Source: Candidatus Liptonbacteria bacterium
Lineage (GTDB): Bacteria > Patescibacteriota > Minisyncoccia > UBA6257 > JACOXY01
NCBI GenBank assembly: GCA_016182095.1
Contig: JACOXY010000016.1
Location: 1 to 33,469, forward strand
Direction of reading: 5' to 3'
DNA: 33,469 bases
Shown here: piece by piece, positions 15,191 to 24,385 of the stretch
How positions within the stretch are numbered: position 1 is the first letter of the stretch
Layout: each line of letters starts with the position of its first letter
Notes under the pieces: model-generated
The model's database searches: none
Told to the model about the DNA's origin: nothing
Seen by the model: the letters and a program-made list of their open reading frames with translations, nothing else
Program-made: the position numbers and the translations under genes

Positions 15191-17254
15191 CTAACCGTGC
15201 CCATGCCCCTTAAACTCCAGCTCAACATCCGCAATTTCTTTGCCTATATGCTCTTTGATAATTTTAAGATCTTCCAGAATTTTCTCTTCTTCCTCTACTC
15301 TTTCTTTGCTAGATTTTGTTTTTCTCAAATGTTCCAACTCCTTTAAAACATCACGGTATAGAACCTCAAACCCCTCTTGCAATGAACGCTCCGCTCCTTC
15401 AATCTCCCTCGCAAGCGCGCCTTTCTTTCTCCGGCCGTGAGCATAATGATAAACGATAAACACCGCGAGCCCGAACGCGACAGAACCCATTAAAAGCGCG
15501 AGGATGAGATAGATTGATTCAAAACTTAATCTTCGGGCCCCAAGCGAAACAGCGGTTCGCGTAACCGTAATTTCATTCTGGGGACTGGGTGGGCTTAAAC
15601 TATCTCCGATTTTGGTTTGCGCCCAAACAAGATAGCGGCCACTGGGCAAAGCTTTATTGTGTGAATAGAACCAATCTCCGCGCTTTGATGTATATATGAC
15701 CTCCGAAAAAGTTTCGCTAGTTTGCGTATTTTGGAAATAAATCACTATCGCGCTATCCTCCACGTCACTTTTGCCGCCAACATAAAACATTTCTTCATTG
15801 GAAATTCTTTCCGAAATAACGGTAATGATTGGTGGCGTAAGCCGTACCTCCTCGGCTTTCACGGAACCAAACATGGCCGTAAGCGCGATCCCGATCGCAA
15901 ACAAAATAACCAAGCTTTTCGGCAAACCTGTCGGATACTCCATCCTTTTCCCCTTTAGCTGTTCCAGCCGTTTCGAGATAACCGGATCGTTTAAGGCGCC
16001 CTCCAATAATTTGCTGTGGACCCTACTGTGCCAGCTCCATGTCCGCCACGCGGCGTATGCTAAAACTGCTATTAAAATTGAGGACAAAATAAAAAGCCAT
16101 AATAGCGGTATTACAAAAAATTCTCCCACACGAAGCTTGATGCCGGAAACAATTTCAAAAAATTGCCTGACGATCTCCAGCTTTGTTTTGGCTTCTGTAA
16201 AATTACCGGCATTATCATATGCTCTCACCGTTACTTCATAATTCCCTAGTTCCAGAGTGGTGACGAATGGGCTGGATGCCTCTATAAAAAATGACTCTTC
16301 ATCTTCGGCCTCGTGAGTGTCGTTTAATTTCACAATTTTAATTTCATAGTGCTCTATGCCAGAATCTCTATCTGTCGTGGAAAATGATATAACCACATTT
16401 TTTCTGGAAGATCTCGTCCCGGGCACAACCTCAATGGGAAAACCGGCCGGAGGCGCGGCATCAATGTTCAGCGCAAAATGAGTAACCCCGCCCCACGAAC
16501 TCTCGCGCAAAGCCTTAATGTGAAAATAGTGAATGCCGCTCGGCAAGTTCCTATAAATAACCTCATTCTTAGTTCCCTCTGAAATATCGTCCGGCAAATC
16601 AATCGGAGAGGTATTAAGCACGTAACTGTACCCTTCAAGATTCTGATCGGCCGTCCAGTTCAAAATGGCCGACGCGGAATTATACCAGCTCGACTGATTT
16701 GGATGAGACGGGGAGGCAACTATCGGACCTGCCGGCGGCGGCAGAACCAAATCATATATGGCTTGTTTTGCCTCGCCCAGAACATTAGTGCCAAGCCCAT
16801 CATTTAAGAAAACTTTGGTTTCGTCGCCAAATCTTATAACTGCCTTGCCGGTAGATTTAACACGAAAAGTTATAGTAGAAATAACAGCATTTTCTGTCTT
16901 TATGCCGGGGCTAGGTATCCCTCCCTGAAAATGAATCCTCCCGTTCTGGTTATCATAACTTGGTTGAGCGGTCCAGATTTCAATAATGGATTTCCCAGCG
17001 GACGGAGAAACTACCTGAAGCTTATCAGGCGGAAATAAAATATAGGTATCTACGGCATTTATTGACTCTCCGGCAGTCTCCAGAAAAACAGAAACATTAA
17101 AAGTGCCGCCGACCGTAAAAGCGCCTGATGACGGACCAATTCTCAAAGATGAGAGGTTCGCGCCATGCGCTCCGTTTACGAAAATAAAAAATGCGGCAGC
17201 CGCAAAAAAACTTGCCGCGAAGTAAAAAGCGAAATTCTTAAACTTTGAAATCAC
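15191..17254 (-). CDS. cohesin-domain surface protein with Ig-like repeats and two C-terminal TM segments
   Basis: LRIGPSSGAFTVGGTFNVSVFLETAGESINAVDTYILFPPDKLQVVSPSAGKSII... cohesin-like; GTG start 8 nt from TGGTATAAT. Confidence 0.75.
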   Translation of the reverse strand: MISKFKNFAFYFAASFFAAAAFFIFVNGAHGANLSSLRIGPSSGAFTVGGTFNVSVFLETAGESINAVDTYILFPPDKLQVVSPSAGKSIIEIWTAQPSYDNQNGRIHFQGGIPSPGIKTENAVISTITFRVKSTGKAVIRFGDETKVFLNDGLGTNVLGEAKQAIYDLVLPPPAGPIVASPSHPNQSSWYNSASAILNWTADQNLEGYSYVLNTSPIDLPDDISEGTKNEVIYRNLPSGIHYFHIKALRESSWGGVTHFALNIDAAPPAGFPIEVVPGTRSSRKNVVISFSTTDRDSGIEHYEIKIVKLNDTHEAEDEESFFIEASSPFVTTLELGNYEVTVRAYDNAGNFTEAKTKLEIVRQFFEIVSGIKLRVGEFFVIPLLWLFILSSILIAVLAYAAWRTWSWHSRVHSKLLEGALNDPVISKRLEQLKGKRMEYPTGLPKSLVILFAIGIALTAMFGSVKAEEVRLTPPIITVISERISNEEMFYVGGKSDVEDSAIVIYFQNTQTSETFSEVIYTSKRGDWFYSHNKALPSGRYLVWAQTKIGDSLSPPSPQNEITVTRTAVSLGARRLSFESIYLILALLMGSVAFGLAVFIVYHYAHGRRKKGALAREIEGAERSLQEGFEVLYRDVLKELEHLRKTKSSKERVEEEEKILEDLKIIKEHIGKEIADVELEFKGHGHG

Positions 17255-17266
17255 TATTTTATTATA

Positions 17267-17385
17267 CCAGGTAGTGAAAATGCGAGTAATGTTTATAAAT
17301 CACAAGGTCATATAGCGAACAAAGCAGGATAAATTGGGATGAAATAATATTCGGAATAAAGCCCGCTCGCATTTCTACTACCTGG
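17267..17385 (+). repeat. TIR element R1 (119 bp)
   Basis: CCAGGTAGTGAAAATGCGAG...CTCGCATTTCTACTACCTGG. Confidence 0.85.
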
Positions 17386-17407
17386 CTATACCAGGTAAAA
17401 AAATATT

Positions 17408-17481
17408 TAAAAAATTAATCCATTCGGCAAGCTCAGGATTAATGCTGAGCCAAGCCGAAGCATTAAAAATCAAAATGCAAA
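17408..17481 (+). repeat. 74-bp inverted repeat S, left copy
   Basis: Perfect inverse of 18663-18736; internal hairpin TTCGGC-aa-GCTCAG...CTGAGC-caa-GCCGAA. Confidence 0.9.
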
Positions 17482-17553
17482 ATTTTTGATTGTCCCGCTT
17501 GGCGGGACTCCATAATTTTAATCTTTGATATTTACATTTTACATTTGGCGAAG

Positions 17554-18669
17554 CTACAGTCTTTTTCTTAAAATTAACCCGATAAGACCAGAAACAGCAA
17601 GGGCAAGCAGAATATAAATATACTTTTTACCGCTTGTTTTTGGACTTAACTCAATTATCTTGGCGGTTTCGTTGCCAGCCCTGTCAATCGCTTTTAAGAC
17701 TGCAATTTCCGCGTCTTCATCAACTAAAACGTGCGGGGATTCCACCGGCTTAAATCCAGAACTATCAACTGAAATCTCGTAGCGATTTACTCCCGAGATA
17801 TTATCATTGGCGATAAAGCTCACAAATTTCTGCGATTCGGTTTCTGGAATTCCCTCGCTTACGTGAGCGGAGATCCAGACCGGTGCCGTCAAATCTATCA
17901 TCGCCCTAAACCTGGATACGGTGCCACAGGCGCTCTCTCCAGTTTCATTTTTATGAAGTTCGCAAATAGTAAAATAATATATCCCATCTTCCAGGCCTTC
18001 AAACTTAATATCTCCAGCCGGAAGATCGGGGGTCGCGTCCGGCGCGTCAGCGGGAGACTTGGATAATCGGTATGAGTACTCCTTCTCTTGCTTCGCATCC
18101 CATGCAATATAGAGAGTTTGGTGCGTATCCCACTTATCCTCACTGTGCGATTTTGAAGAAAGAGCGATATAATCGGCGGCTTTTGGAGCCATTAAAAGTT
18201 TTGCCGATCCAAACTTGGGAATAATTTCTTCCGGATTTTCTGAATTCAAGAACAGGCGCGCTCCGGCAAAACTCAATTCGGAGGCGCCCTCTCCCCTTGC
18301 CCTCACAATCAATCTCCCTATTATGCCATCCCCGACAAAACCATTGGGAACGCCTCCGACAAAGCGGAAATTGCCATCTTTAAATTCCGGTTTTTCCACA
18401 ACTACCGGCAAAAACGACCCGGAGAACTCCGCTTCTAAAAATTCCAGAGGATCCATAGCCACCCCGGAAACTTCAACCGCATTTATTGATTTACCCTCGG
18501 TATTTAGCCGAACTTCCACTATCGCAGTCTCTCCGGTAACCAAAGTTTGCTCCGCCGGGTAGAAATAAAGCTCGGCGGCGCCGACAAAAGTGGGTGACGC
18601 GAATAACTCAAACAACGCCAGAGCAAAAACAAGAAGTTTAATTTTAATATTGAAATATTTGATTTGCAT
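17554..18669 (-). CDS. cohesin-domain surface protein, smaller
   Basis: LYFYPAEQTLVTGETAIVEVRLNTEGKSINAVEVSGVAMDPLEFLEAEFSGSFLP...; C-terminal TM + RKRL. Track ORF extends to 18801, but MQIKYFNIKIKLLVFALALFELFA (start 18669) gives a signal peptide. Confidence 0.75.
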   Translation of the reverse strand: MQIKYFNIKIKLLVFALALFELFASPTFVGAAELYFYPAEQTLVTGETAIVEVRLNTEGKSINAVEVSGVAMDPLEFLEAEFSGSFLPVVVEKPEFKDGNFRFVGGVPNGFVGDGIIGRLIVRARGEGASELSFAGARLFLNSENPEEIIPKFGSAKLLMAPKAADYIALSSKSHSEDKWDTHQTLYIAWDAKQEKEYSYRLSKSPADAPDATPDLPAGDIKFEGLEDGIYYFTICELHKNETGESACGTVSRFRAMIDLTAPVWISAHVSEGIPETESQKFVSFIANDNISGVNRYEISVDSSGFKPVESPHVLVDEDAEIAVLKAIDRAGNETAKIIELSPKTSGKKYIYILLALAVSGLIGLILRKRL

Positions 18670-18736
18670 TTTGATTTTTAATGCTTCGGCTTGGCTCAGC
18701 ATTAATCCTGAGCTTGCCGAATGGATTAATTTTTTA
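18663..18736 (-). repeat. 74-bp inverted repeat S, right copy
   Basis: Perfect reverse complement of 17408-17481. Confidence 0.9.
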
Positions 18737-18764
18737 TTTTTGATATAAATTACTATCCGGTCCA

Positions 18765-18886
18765 CCGGGTAGTAGAAATGCGAGTATTTCTTTCCCGCCA
18801 ATAATCACTTGATAATATTCCTATGTATTTTATTGATAGCGTTGCCATATTTTTTAAAAAACCCCACTCACATTTTCACTACCCGG
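18765..18886 (-). repeat. TIR element R2 (122 bp), inverted relative to R1 and R3
   Basis: Reverse complement CCGGGTAGTGAAAATGTGAG...CTCGCATTTCTACTACCCGG. Confidence 0.8.
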
Positions 18887-19781
18887 TCCATAAATACATT
18901 AGGATTGATATATCCGCAATATCAACCGTCGCGTCAAAATTTAAGTCAGAACACGAATTTTCCGGATTCTGCCGATGCCAATAGAAAAGAATAATAGAGA
19001 GATCCGTGACACTGACCTTTCCGTCAGCATTGCAATCGCCCCTCTTTGGCATCTTTTGTAAATTTATTGAAATTTCTTCGGAAAGCGGCGATAATAAACC
19101 GCGATCTGGCAGGCGCCCCCGCACTTTAATTTTATATAATCCCTCGTTTAAGGATTTTGTCAGTAAAACATGTTCCCAGTTGCCGTTGCTGTCGGTTTTA
19201 ATTAGACCATTTTGTTCGTCATCAACTATAAAGTAAATATCTGCTCCTGGGAAAGAAGAGCCTGCAAAGCGTTGCGGGATTCCCCTATAAGACGCCGTAT
19301 TTAAAAGCTTAATGGTGGGACTTATAAAAATATCTTTAACCGTTGTAGTGGCTCTGCCGGGTAAGGTTAGAGAAAAATTAGAGGTTTGGGAAATAAGAAA
19401 TGAAGAATCGCGCGCCCATACGGCAAAAACAGCATTCCCAGACTCCGTTTTGATTGTTTTCACAAATTTTCCGCCATTATCCGAAAGTCCGGTCCCCATA
19501 ATTGATCCGTTCCTTAAAAAAGACAAGAAAGAGTTTGGCGAGGTAAATCCTTCCATCACTATAGTCGCCTCATCCCTTAGCGGAATAATGACCTCATCTC
19601 CGCTCCCCTGGCCGGGAGATGGAGTCGGGCTTGGCGCTGGAGAAACATCTCCAATTTGAACCGATATACCGACGGTTGTGGTAACAGTTTCGGCAACAGC
19701 AAGCACTTTTAAAGCCGCGCCCAAAAAAAGAGCCGATGAAACCAAACAGGCCAAAACAGCAAATTTGCGCCATGCTATCAT
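18879..19781 (-). CDS. dockerin-domain secreted protein
   Basis: C-terminus KRGDCNADGKVSVTDLSIILFYWHRQ...SDLNFDATVDIADISILMYLWTG, two Ca-binding dockerin-type repeats. Confidence 0.88.
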   Translation of the reverse strand: MIAWRKFAVLACLVSSALFLGAALKVLAVAETVTTTVGISVQIGDVSPAPSPTPSPGQGSGDEVIIPLRDEATIVMEGFTSPNSFLSFLRNGSIMGTGLSDNGGKFVKTIKTESGNAVFAVWARDSSFLISQTSNFSLTLPGRATTTVKDIFISPTIKLLNTASYRGIPQRFAGSSFPGADIYFIVDDEQNGLIKTDSNGNWEHVLLTKSLNEGLYKIKVRGRLPDRGLLSPLSEEISINLQKMPKRGDCNADGKVSVTDLSIILFYWHRQNPENSCSDLNFDATVDIADISILMYLWTG

Positions 19782-19794
19782 GCATTTAATTATA

Positions 19795-19913
19795 CCAGGT
19801 AGTGAAAATGCGAGTAATGTTTATAAATCACGAAGCCGCATACCACACAAAACAGGATATATTTGGATAAAATAATATTTGGGATGAAACCGGCTCGCAT
19901 TTCTACTACCTGG
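19795..19913 (+). repeat. TIR element R3 (119 bp)
   Basis: Same ends as R1; first 37 bp identical to R1. Confidence 0.85.
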
Positions 19914-19984
19914 CATACCAAATGGGAGGATACAGAAAGCGCCCCATTATCTGGAGCGCTATTAATCGCAACTTGTTTTTATTA

Positions 19985-20866
19985 CTATTCCCCCCTAAAC
20001 AATACTTTAAACGCCATCCCTACCCTGCCCTTAGCTTTAAATAAGAAACCAAATAACAGAAGCAAAACCAGTGACGCTAATCCGACAATCTTCCAGGGAA
20101 TAACCCAGAAGCTAACGCTCGCAGAGAGCGGCTCATTGGCGCTGCCGTATATTCCCAGGGCCAATTTTTCAACTTCATTGCCGCGCCAATCCTGAAAAAA
20201 CACATATCCCGCAGGTTTTAAATGAACGGTCCCCCTATTCTCCAAGCGCAGGACGAAGCTAACCGGCCCATTTTCCAAAAATTCCGGGGATTCGAAAGAC
20301 CTAACAGCCAGGGATTCCTGAACAACTCCGGTTACCTTAATCAGTAGCAAGCTGGCTATCTTTTGAGCTATGGCTGGGCCGCCCCCACCAACACCAGGGG
20401 TTGAAGAAAACACTACCGAAGTGTACTTACCGCCCGGATCGGCATCTAATGGAACCTGTAGAGTAAACTGGATAGTCGCGGATTTCCCGGGCTCAACAAC
20501 AAAACTGTTTGGAGAGAAAGTAAGCCAGTTTTTAGCCGACAGCTCTGGCGATACGCTGTCAGAGAGCGCAACTCCGCCACTTTCGCCCACGGCCGTAAAA
20601 TCTTCAGCTTCCACATTAAAGCCAATAGGAGTTCCTTCGGTGTTAAAAATTGTTATGTAATTGGAGACAACCTGCCCTGGATCAACCGTAACATCAAAAG
20701 TTAGCGGAGAAACTGTCGCAGCGCTAACGGCGCGAAACATGAACATTGAAAACAAAGCCATAAATACCAGGGCAATAAAACCAATTGCTGTTATATTCGT
20801 AATTTTCAATCTGAAATCTGAAATCATAAATCTTAAATTTATTAAAATGACGGGCTCGCAACCCAA
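19985..20866 (-). CDS. DUF916/WxLIP-like surface protein with C-terminal TM
   Basis: TVSPLTFDVTVDPGQVVSNYITIFNTEGTPIGFNVEAEDF...FVVEPGKSATIQFTLQVPLDADPGGKYTSVVF. Confidence 0.6.
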   Translation of the reverse strand: MGCEPVILINLRFMISDFRLKITNITAIGFIALVFMALFSMFMFRAVSAATVSPLTFDVTVDPGQVVSNYITIFNTEGTPIGFNVEAEDFTAVGESGGVALSDSVSPELSAKNWLTFSPNSFVVEPGKSATIQFTLQVPLDADPGGKYTSVVFSSTPGVGGGGPAIAQKIASLLLIKVTGVVQESLAVRSFESPEFLENGPVSFVLRLENRGTVHLKPAGYVFFQDWRGNEVEKLALGIYGSANEPLSASVSFWVIPWKIVGLASLVLLLLFGFLFKAKGRVGMAFKVLFRGE

Positions 20867-22044
20867 GTAACTACGGTATTGTAAGATCCCGCTTGTTGAG
20901 CCGAATCCACCGCTACCCTATACAAAATTCTTTGTGTATCACCAGCCACCGCCGTAGCGCTTGTGGTTGACGCAACCGACACTGCCGTTGAAGAAGAGAA
21001 CGGCCTAAAAACAGTGCTGGTAGAAAACGTAGAGTTACAAGCGTCAGTGGTGCCACCGGGATCACACGAATAACCAAAACCTGAATCAGTAGCGGTAGTC
21101 CATGTTGTCGCAACAGCAGTAGTACAATCCTCGCTGTCACAGTCCGTGTCCGGAATTGAATTATTGTTGGCGTTAATTAAGGAAGAGCTAGTGCGCGTTG
21201 TTAAATTAAAGCCGCTTGGCGCGTTGGTTTTTACCAATATGTCTTGGCACCCCTGTGTAAACGTATCTGCGGTCAGTTGGCCGAATGGCACGGTTGATGA
21301 CGTAGTGGATGTCGCGGTATATCCGTTCCCACCCTTGCCCTGAACACAATTTCCCGAAGTAACTCCGGTAATGGTAAAGGTCAATGACTCTGCGACTGTT
21401 GCCGATACTGTTACACCTTCAATAATAGCAACCAACGTATTGCCAGAGTCTCCAGAGGTGCCGGCAATTGCCATTGTATAAACATCAGACGTGCCGACTC
21501 CGGCTGATTTCGCTGGATTAGTAATGTTATTGGCGCCGGTTGTTCTAAATGTCGCATTGCCGCCAATTTCAATCTTCACACACCTATTGGCAGTAATAGT
21601 AGTTGTGGAGTTCGAGGGGTAAATAAATGTTATTACATCAGTTGTCAAATTAATGCCAATGCCCCAAGCACCCGAACTGGTAGCGACTGCAACATCATAG
21701 TCAGTATATGAAGCAGTGTCACAGTTAGAACTGTCGCCAACCGCAAAATCAATGTCAGTGGATGTGACATTAGAAAGATCGAAGGCCGTTCCTGAAGTAT
21801 CAAACTCAATTGTTATAGTTTTATCCCCGTTGGCTTGAGCAATGCCAGTAGTGTGAACGAAAGTAATTTGATGAGTAGAGGTGGCGCTGGGCTGTGAAGA
21901 AGACAAAATATCCCTAACACTTGTTAGGGCCGCTGCCTTGGTATCACTCAAGGAAAAATAAACGCCAGCCGACATCGCCAAAAGCGCGATAATTAAAACC
22001 GAACTAATCTGCAATTTACCGATCTTATAAAAGTTTCTAATCAT
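20842..22044 (-). CDS. Ser/Thr-rich secreted surface protein, possible major envelope/appendage subunit
   Basis: N-terminal signal segment; beta-rich T/S-rich body; ends AGSYNTVVTWVASPSF. Confidence 0.6.
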   Translation of the reverse strand: MIRNFYKIGKLQISSVLIIALLAMSAGVYFSLSDTKAAALTSVRDILSSSQPSATSTHQITFVHTTGIAQANGDKTITIEFDTSGTAFDLSNVTSTDIDFAVGDSSNCDTASYTDYDVAVATSSGAWGIGINLTTDVITFIYPSNSTTTITANRCVKIEIGGNATFRTTGANNITNPAKSAGVGTSDVYTMAIAGTSGDSGNTLVAIIEGVTVSATVAESLTFTITGVTSGNCVQGKGGNGYTATSTTSSTVPFGQLTADTFTQGCQDILVKTNAPSGFNLTTRTSSSLINANNNSIPDTDCDSEDCTTAVATTWTTATDSGFGYSCDPGGTTDACNSTFSTSTVFRPFSSSTAVSVASTTSATAVAGDTQRILYRVAVDSAQQAGSYNTVVTWVASPSF

Positions 22045-22117
22045 GCCGTTTTAGTTTTATTCATTTATTATATTGCGAATGTTGGCAGACGTAAAATTCC
22101 AACCTGTGGATAACTCC

Positions 22118-22280
22118 CATCGCTCTATGCGTCTATGCGAGTGTGGCCGAGCATCTAGAGCGATGAGGACCCCGCACTAATTCAATCGGTAACTGCTGTT
22201 TAGAAACAAATAAAGCCATAGGCGATAATGCAGTATAGATTTAATTTGAGCGCAAACTACAAGAGGAATTAGTGCGGGGT
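22118..22280. repeat. two stem-loops upstream of the surface protein gene
   Basis: CATCGCTCTA (22118-22127)/TAGAGCGATG (22156-22165) and ACCCCGCACTAATTC (22169-22183)/GAATTAGTGCGGGGT (22266-22280). Confidence 0.8.
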
Positions 22281-22364
22281 GCGGAGTACAGGGAAATATG
22301 CTTTGCTATAACCCGTGACACTCATCGGGAACCGTCATAAAAAAACCGGAATATTTTGGGTATA

Positions 22365-23495
22365 TCATGCCGACTTTCCTGTTAAAACTTTAAATACAGT
22401 TCTTAATCTGTTTCGTTTTCGCCAAACAAAATGCAAAAGTAGAAAGACGATTAAAATAGGAATAAGCCAAAATTTCCAGGGAATAATCCAGAAAGAAACC
22501 GTCTGTTCAATAAGAACGGCTTTATTATCGGGCGCCGATCCAATATACAGCGTATCGTTATCCGAAGATACGCTAATGGGATTCTGCAAAACCAAAGTAG
22601 CCGTGTAAGGACCAAAATAAGAGTTGGCGTACAGCAAATCGCGAATCACAAATGGCGCGCGTCTAAAAAGAGAAGTTGATTCCGGCAGCGAGGATTCCGG
22701 AATAATTTCAATCTCTATTTTTCGATCGTGCTTTGGTAAAATATATCTTGACGGCAAGTCTTTTCTCGCAACCAATCCGCCATACCAGTTTCTAATTTCA
22801 ATGTATCCACTCGCGGCAAAATGATAGAGCCCCTTATTAGATATGGAGGCAACTATCTTCCGCACTGCGTCATCAAATACTCCGGCATTTGCCGTCGGCA
22901 AAATAAAATCTCTAATTAAAGAGCGCTTGTCGCCGAACGAAATCAATTCCAGTTCCAAAAGATCGGCTTTATATAGCGATACCGTTTCATTAAGCGACAA
23001 ATCATTGACGCGCAAAAAGAAAAGCGACGCTATTTCGGGAATAACCCTGGAACTGCCCTGCTCAAAGTAAGATGGCGGCAAAACCGGCTGAAACCTCATG
23101 GTAACGAGATATGTTCCGGGGGAAACATCGCGCGGCGGAGTAATTGAAAATTGAATTTTTTTCTCTTCACCGGGAGCAAGAATGTAGTTATTAGAATTCA
23201 AGGTAAACCAACGAGTGGCATTCAGCGTGGGCTCCACGAGCACGAATTCAATATCTTCGGAGCCTTCCTTTAAATCCCAAAGGTTTAGGACAATATTTAC
23301 GGGCAGTGGCAATTCCCGGCTGCGATTCACAATAATAACGTTATCGGAATGCCTACTGCCGGGCAAGAGCGTAATGTCAAAAATAGACTTAGAAATTCCG
23401 AGTCCAATCTCCTCGGCATTAACCGGGATTAAACTGAAAGCCAGAAACAAAAAACAAGGTATTAAAACTCGCAAAAAAAGACGCTTCTTATTCAT
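22365..23495 (-). CDS. DUF916/WxLIP-like surface protein, paralog
   Basis: ISKSIFDITLLPGSRHSDNVIIVNRSRELPLPVNIVLNL...YILAPGEEKKIQFSITPPRDVSPGTYLVTMRFQP; C-terminal VSFWIIPWKFWLIP.. TM resembles VSFWVIPWKIVG.. of 19985-20866. Confidence 0.6.
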   Translation of the reverse strand: MNKKRLFLRVLIPCFLFLAFSLIPVNAEEIGLGISKSIFDITLLPGSRHSDNVIIVNRSRELPLPVNIVLNLWDLKEGSEDIEFVLVEPTLNATRWFTLNSNNYILAPGEEKKIQFSITPPRDVSPGTYLVTMRFQPVLPPSYFEQGSSRVIPEIASLFFLRVNDLSLNETVSLYKADLLELELISFGDKRSLIRDFILPTANAGVFDDAVRKIVASISNKGLYHFAASGYIEIRNWYGGLVARKDLPSRYILPKHDRKIEIEIIPESSLPESTSLFRRAPFVIRDLLYANSYFGPYTATLVLQNPISVSSDNDTLYIGSAPDNKAVLIEQTVSFWIIPWKFWLIPILIVFLLLHFVWRKRNRLRTVFKVLTGKSA

Positions 23496-23558
23496 TTAAT
23501 TAGTATAACAGTTACATGTTCTGCGTTCTACATAATCATCTGCCACTTGTCGCTTATA

Positions 23559-24272
23559 TTATCTTCCGTGTCCCCGCCACTCTTTTATGTATTTATGATG
23601 GCCGCGAAGCAAGACCTTGGGAACATCCCAAGATTTTTGTTTTTTGTTTTTAAGAGAGCTCGACCGTCTAAATTTTTCGTAAAAAAATTTAGACGGTCGA
23701 GTATAGACAGGATATGAACCCTTTATATCCTCTAAAGAAGCGAGTTTGCCTAAAAATCCAGGAATGTAACGGCTCACTGCTTCAATTAATATGGCAGCCG
23801 GCAGTTCTCCCCCGGATAAGACATAATCACCTATTGATATTTCCTCGTCCGCGACGTATTTTGCCACGCGCTCGTCAACGCCCTCGTATCTCCCGCAAAT
23901 CAAAATCAGCTCATCATATTTAGACAAGCGCTTAGCTGTTTTTTGGTCAAACTTTTTTCCTCGAGTGCTGAAAAGAATAACCCTAGTTTTAAGTTTATAA
24001 GTTTTTAAGTTTTTAAGTTTTCTATCCGAACTTACCAACTTAGAACTTAACAACTTATTAACTGCTTTAAAAATTGGCTCAATTTTAAACACCATTCCCG
24101 GTCCTCCGCCAAACGGCCTGTCGTCAACTTTGTGGTGCTTGTCGGCCGTGTAGTCACGCAAGTTATGAACATGAATTTCCAAAATTTTATTTTTCCTGGC
24201 GCGATTAAAAAGCGATTCGGCAAAATAAGAATCAAGAATTTTCGGAAATATAGTAATGACGTGAAAACGCAA
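23559..24272 (-). CDS. trmD: tRNA (guanine-N1)-methyltransferase with lineage-specific insertions
   Basis: [26 protein letters not shown]...[14 protein letters not shown]...[13 protein letters not shown]...[29 protein letters not shown]. Confidence 0.95.
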   Translation of the reverse strand: MRFHVITIFPKILDSYFAESLFNRARKNKILEIHVHNLRDYTADKHHKVDDRPFGGGPGMVFKIEPIFKAVNKLLSSKLVSSDRKLKNLKTYKLKTRVILFSTRGKKFDQKTAKRLSKYDELILICGRYEGVDERVAKYVADEEISIGDYVLSGGELPAAILIEAVSRYIPGFLGKLASLEDIKGSYPVYTRPSKFFYEKFRRSSSLKNKKQKSWDVPKVLLRGHHKYIKEWRGHGR

Positions 24273-24385
24273 GTTAGGGTTTAGAGTTTAGAGTTTAGGG
24301 TTTAGGGTTTAGAGTTTAGGGTTTAGGCTAAAGCCCGATGGGCTCGCCCATTTAGGGGTTTTAACTATACCCAATACCCAAGACC

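Noticed and set aside
19985-22044. 26-bp overlap of ORFs 19985-20866 and 20842-22044 as possible frameshift fusion
   Set aside because: The upstream ORF has its own signal-like N-terminus a little downstream (MISDFRLKITNITAIGFIALVFM...), so the overlap is probably a mis-called start.
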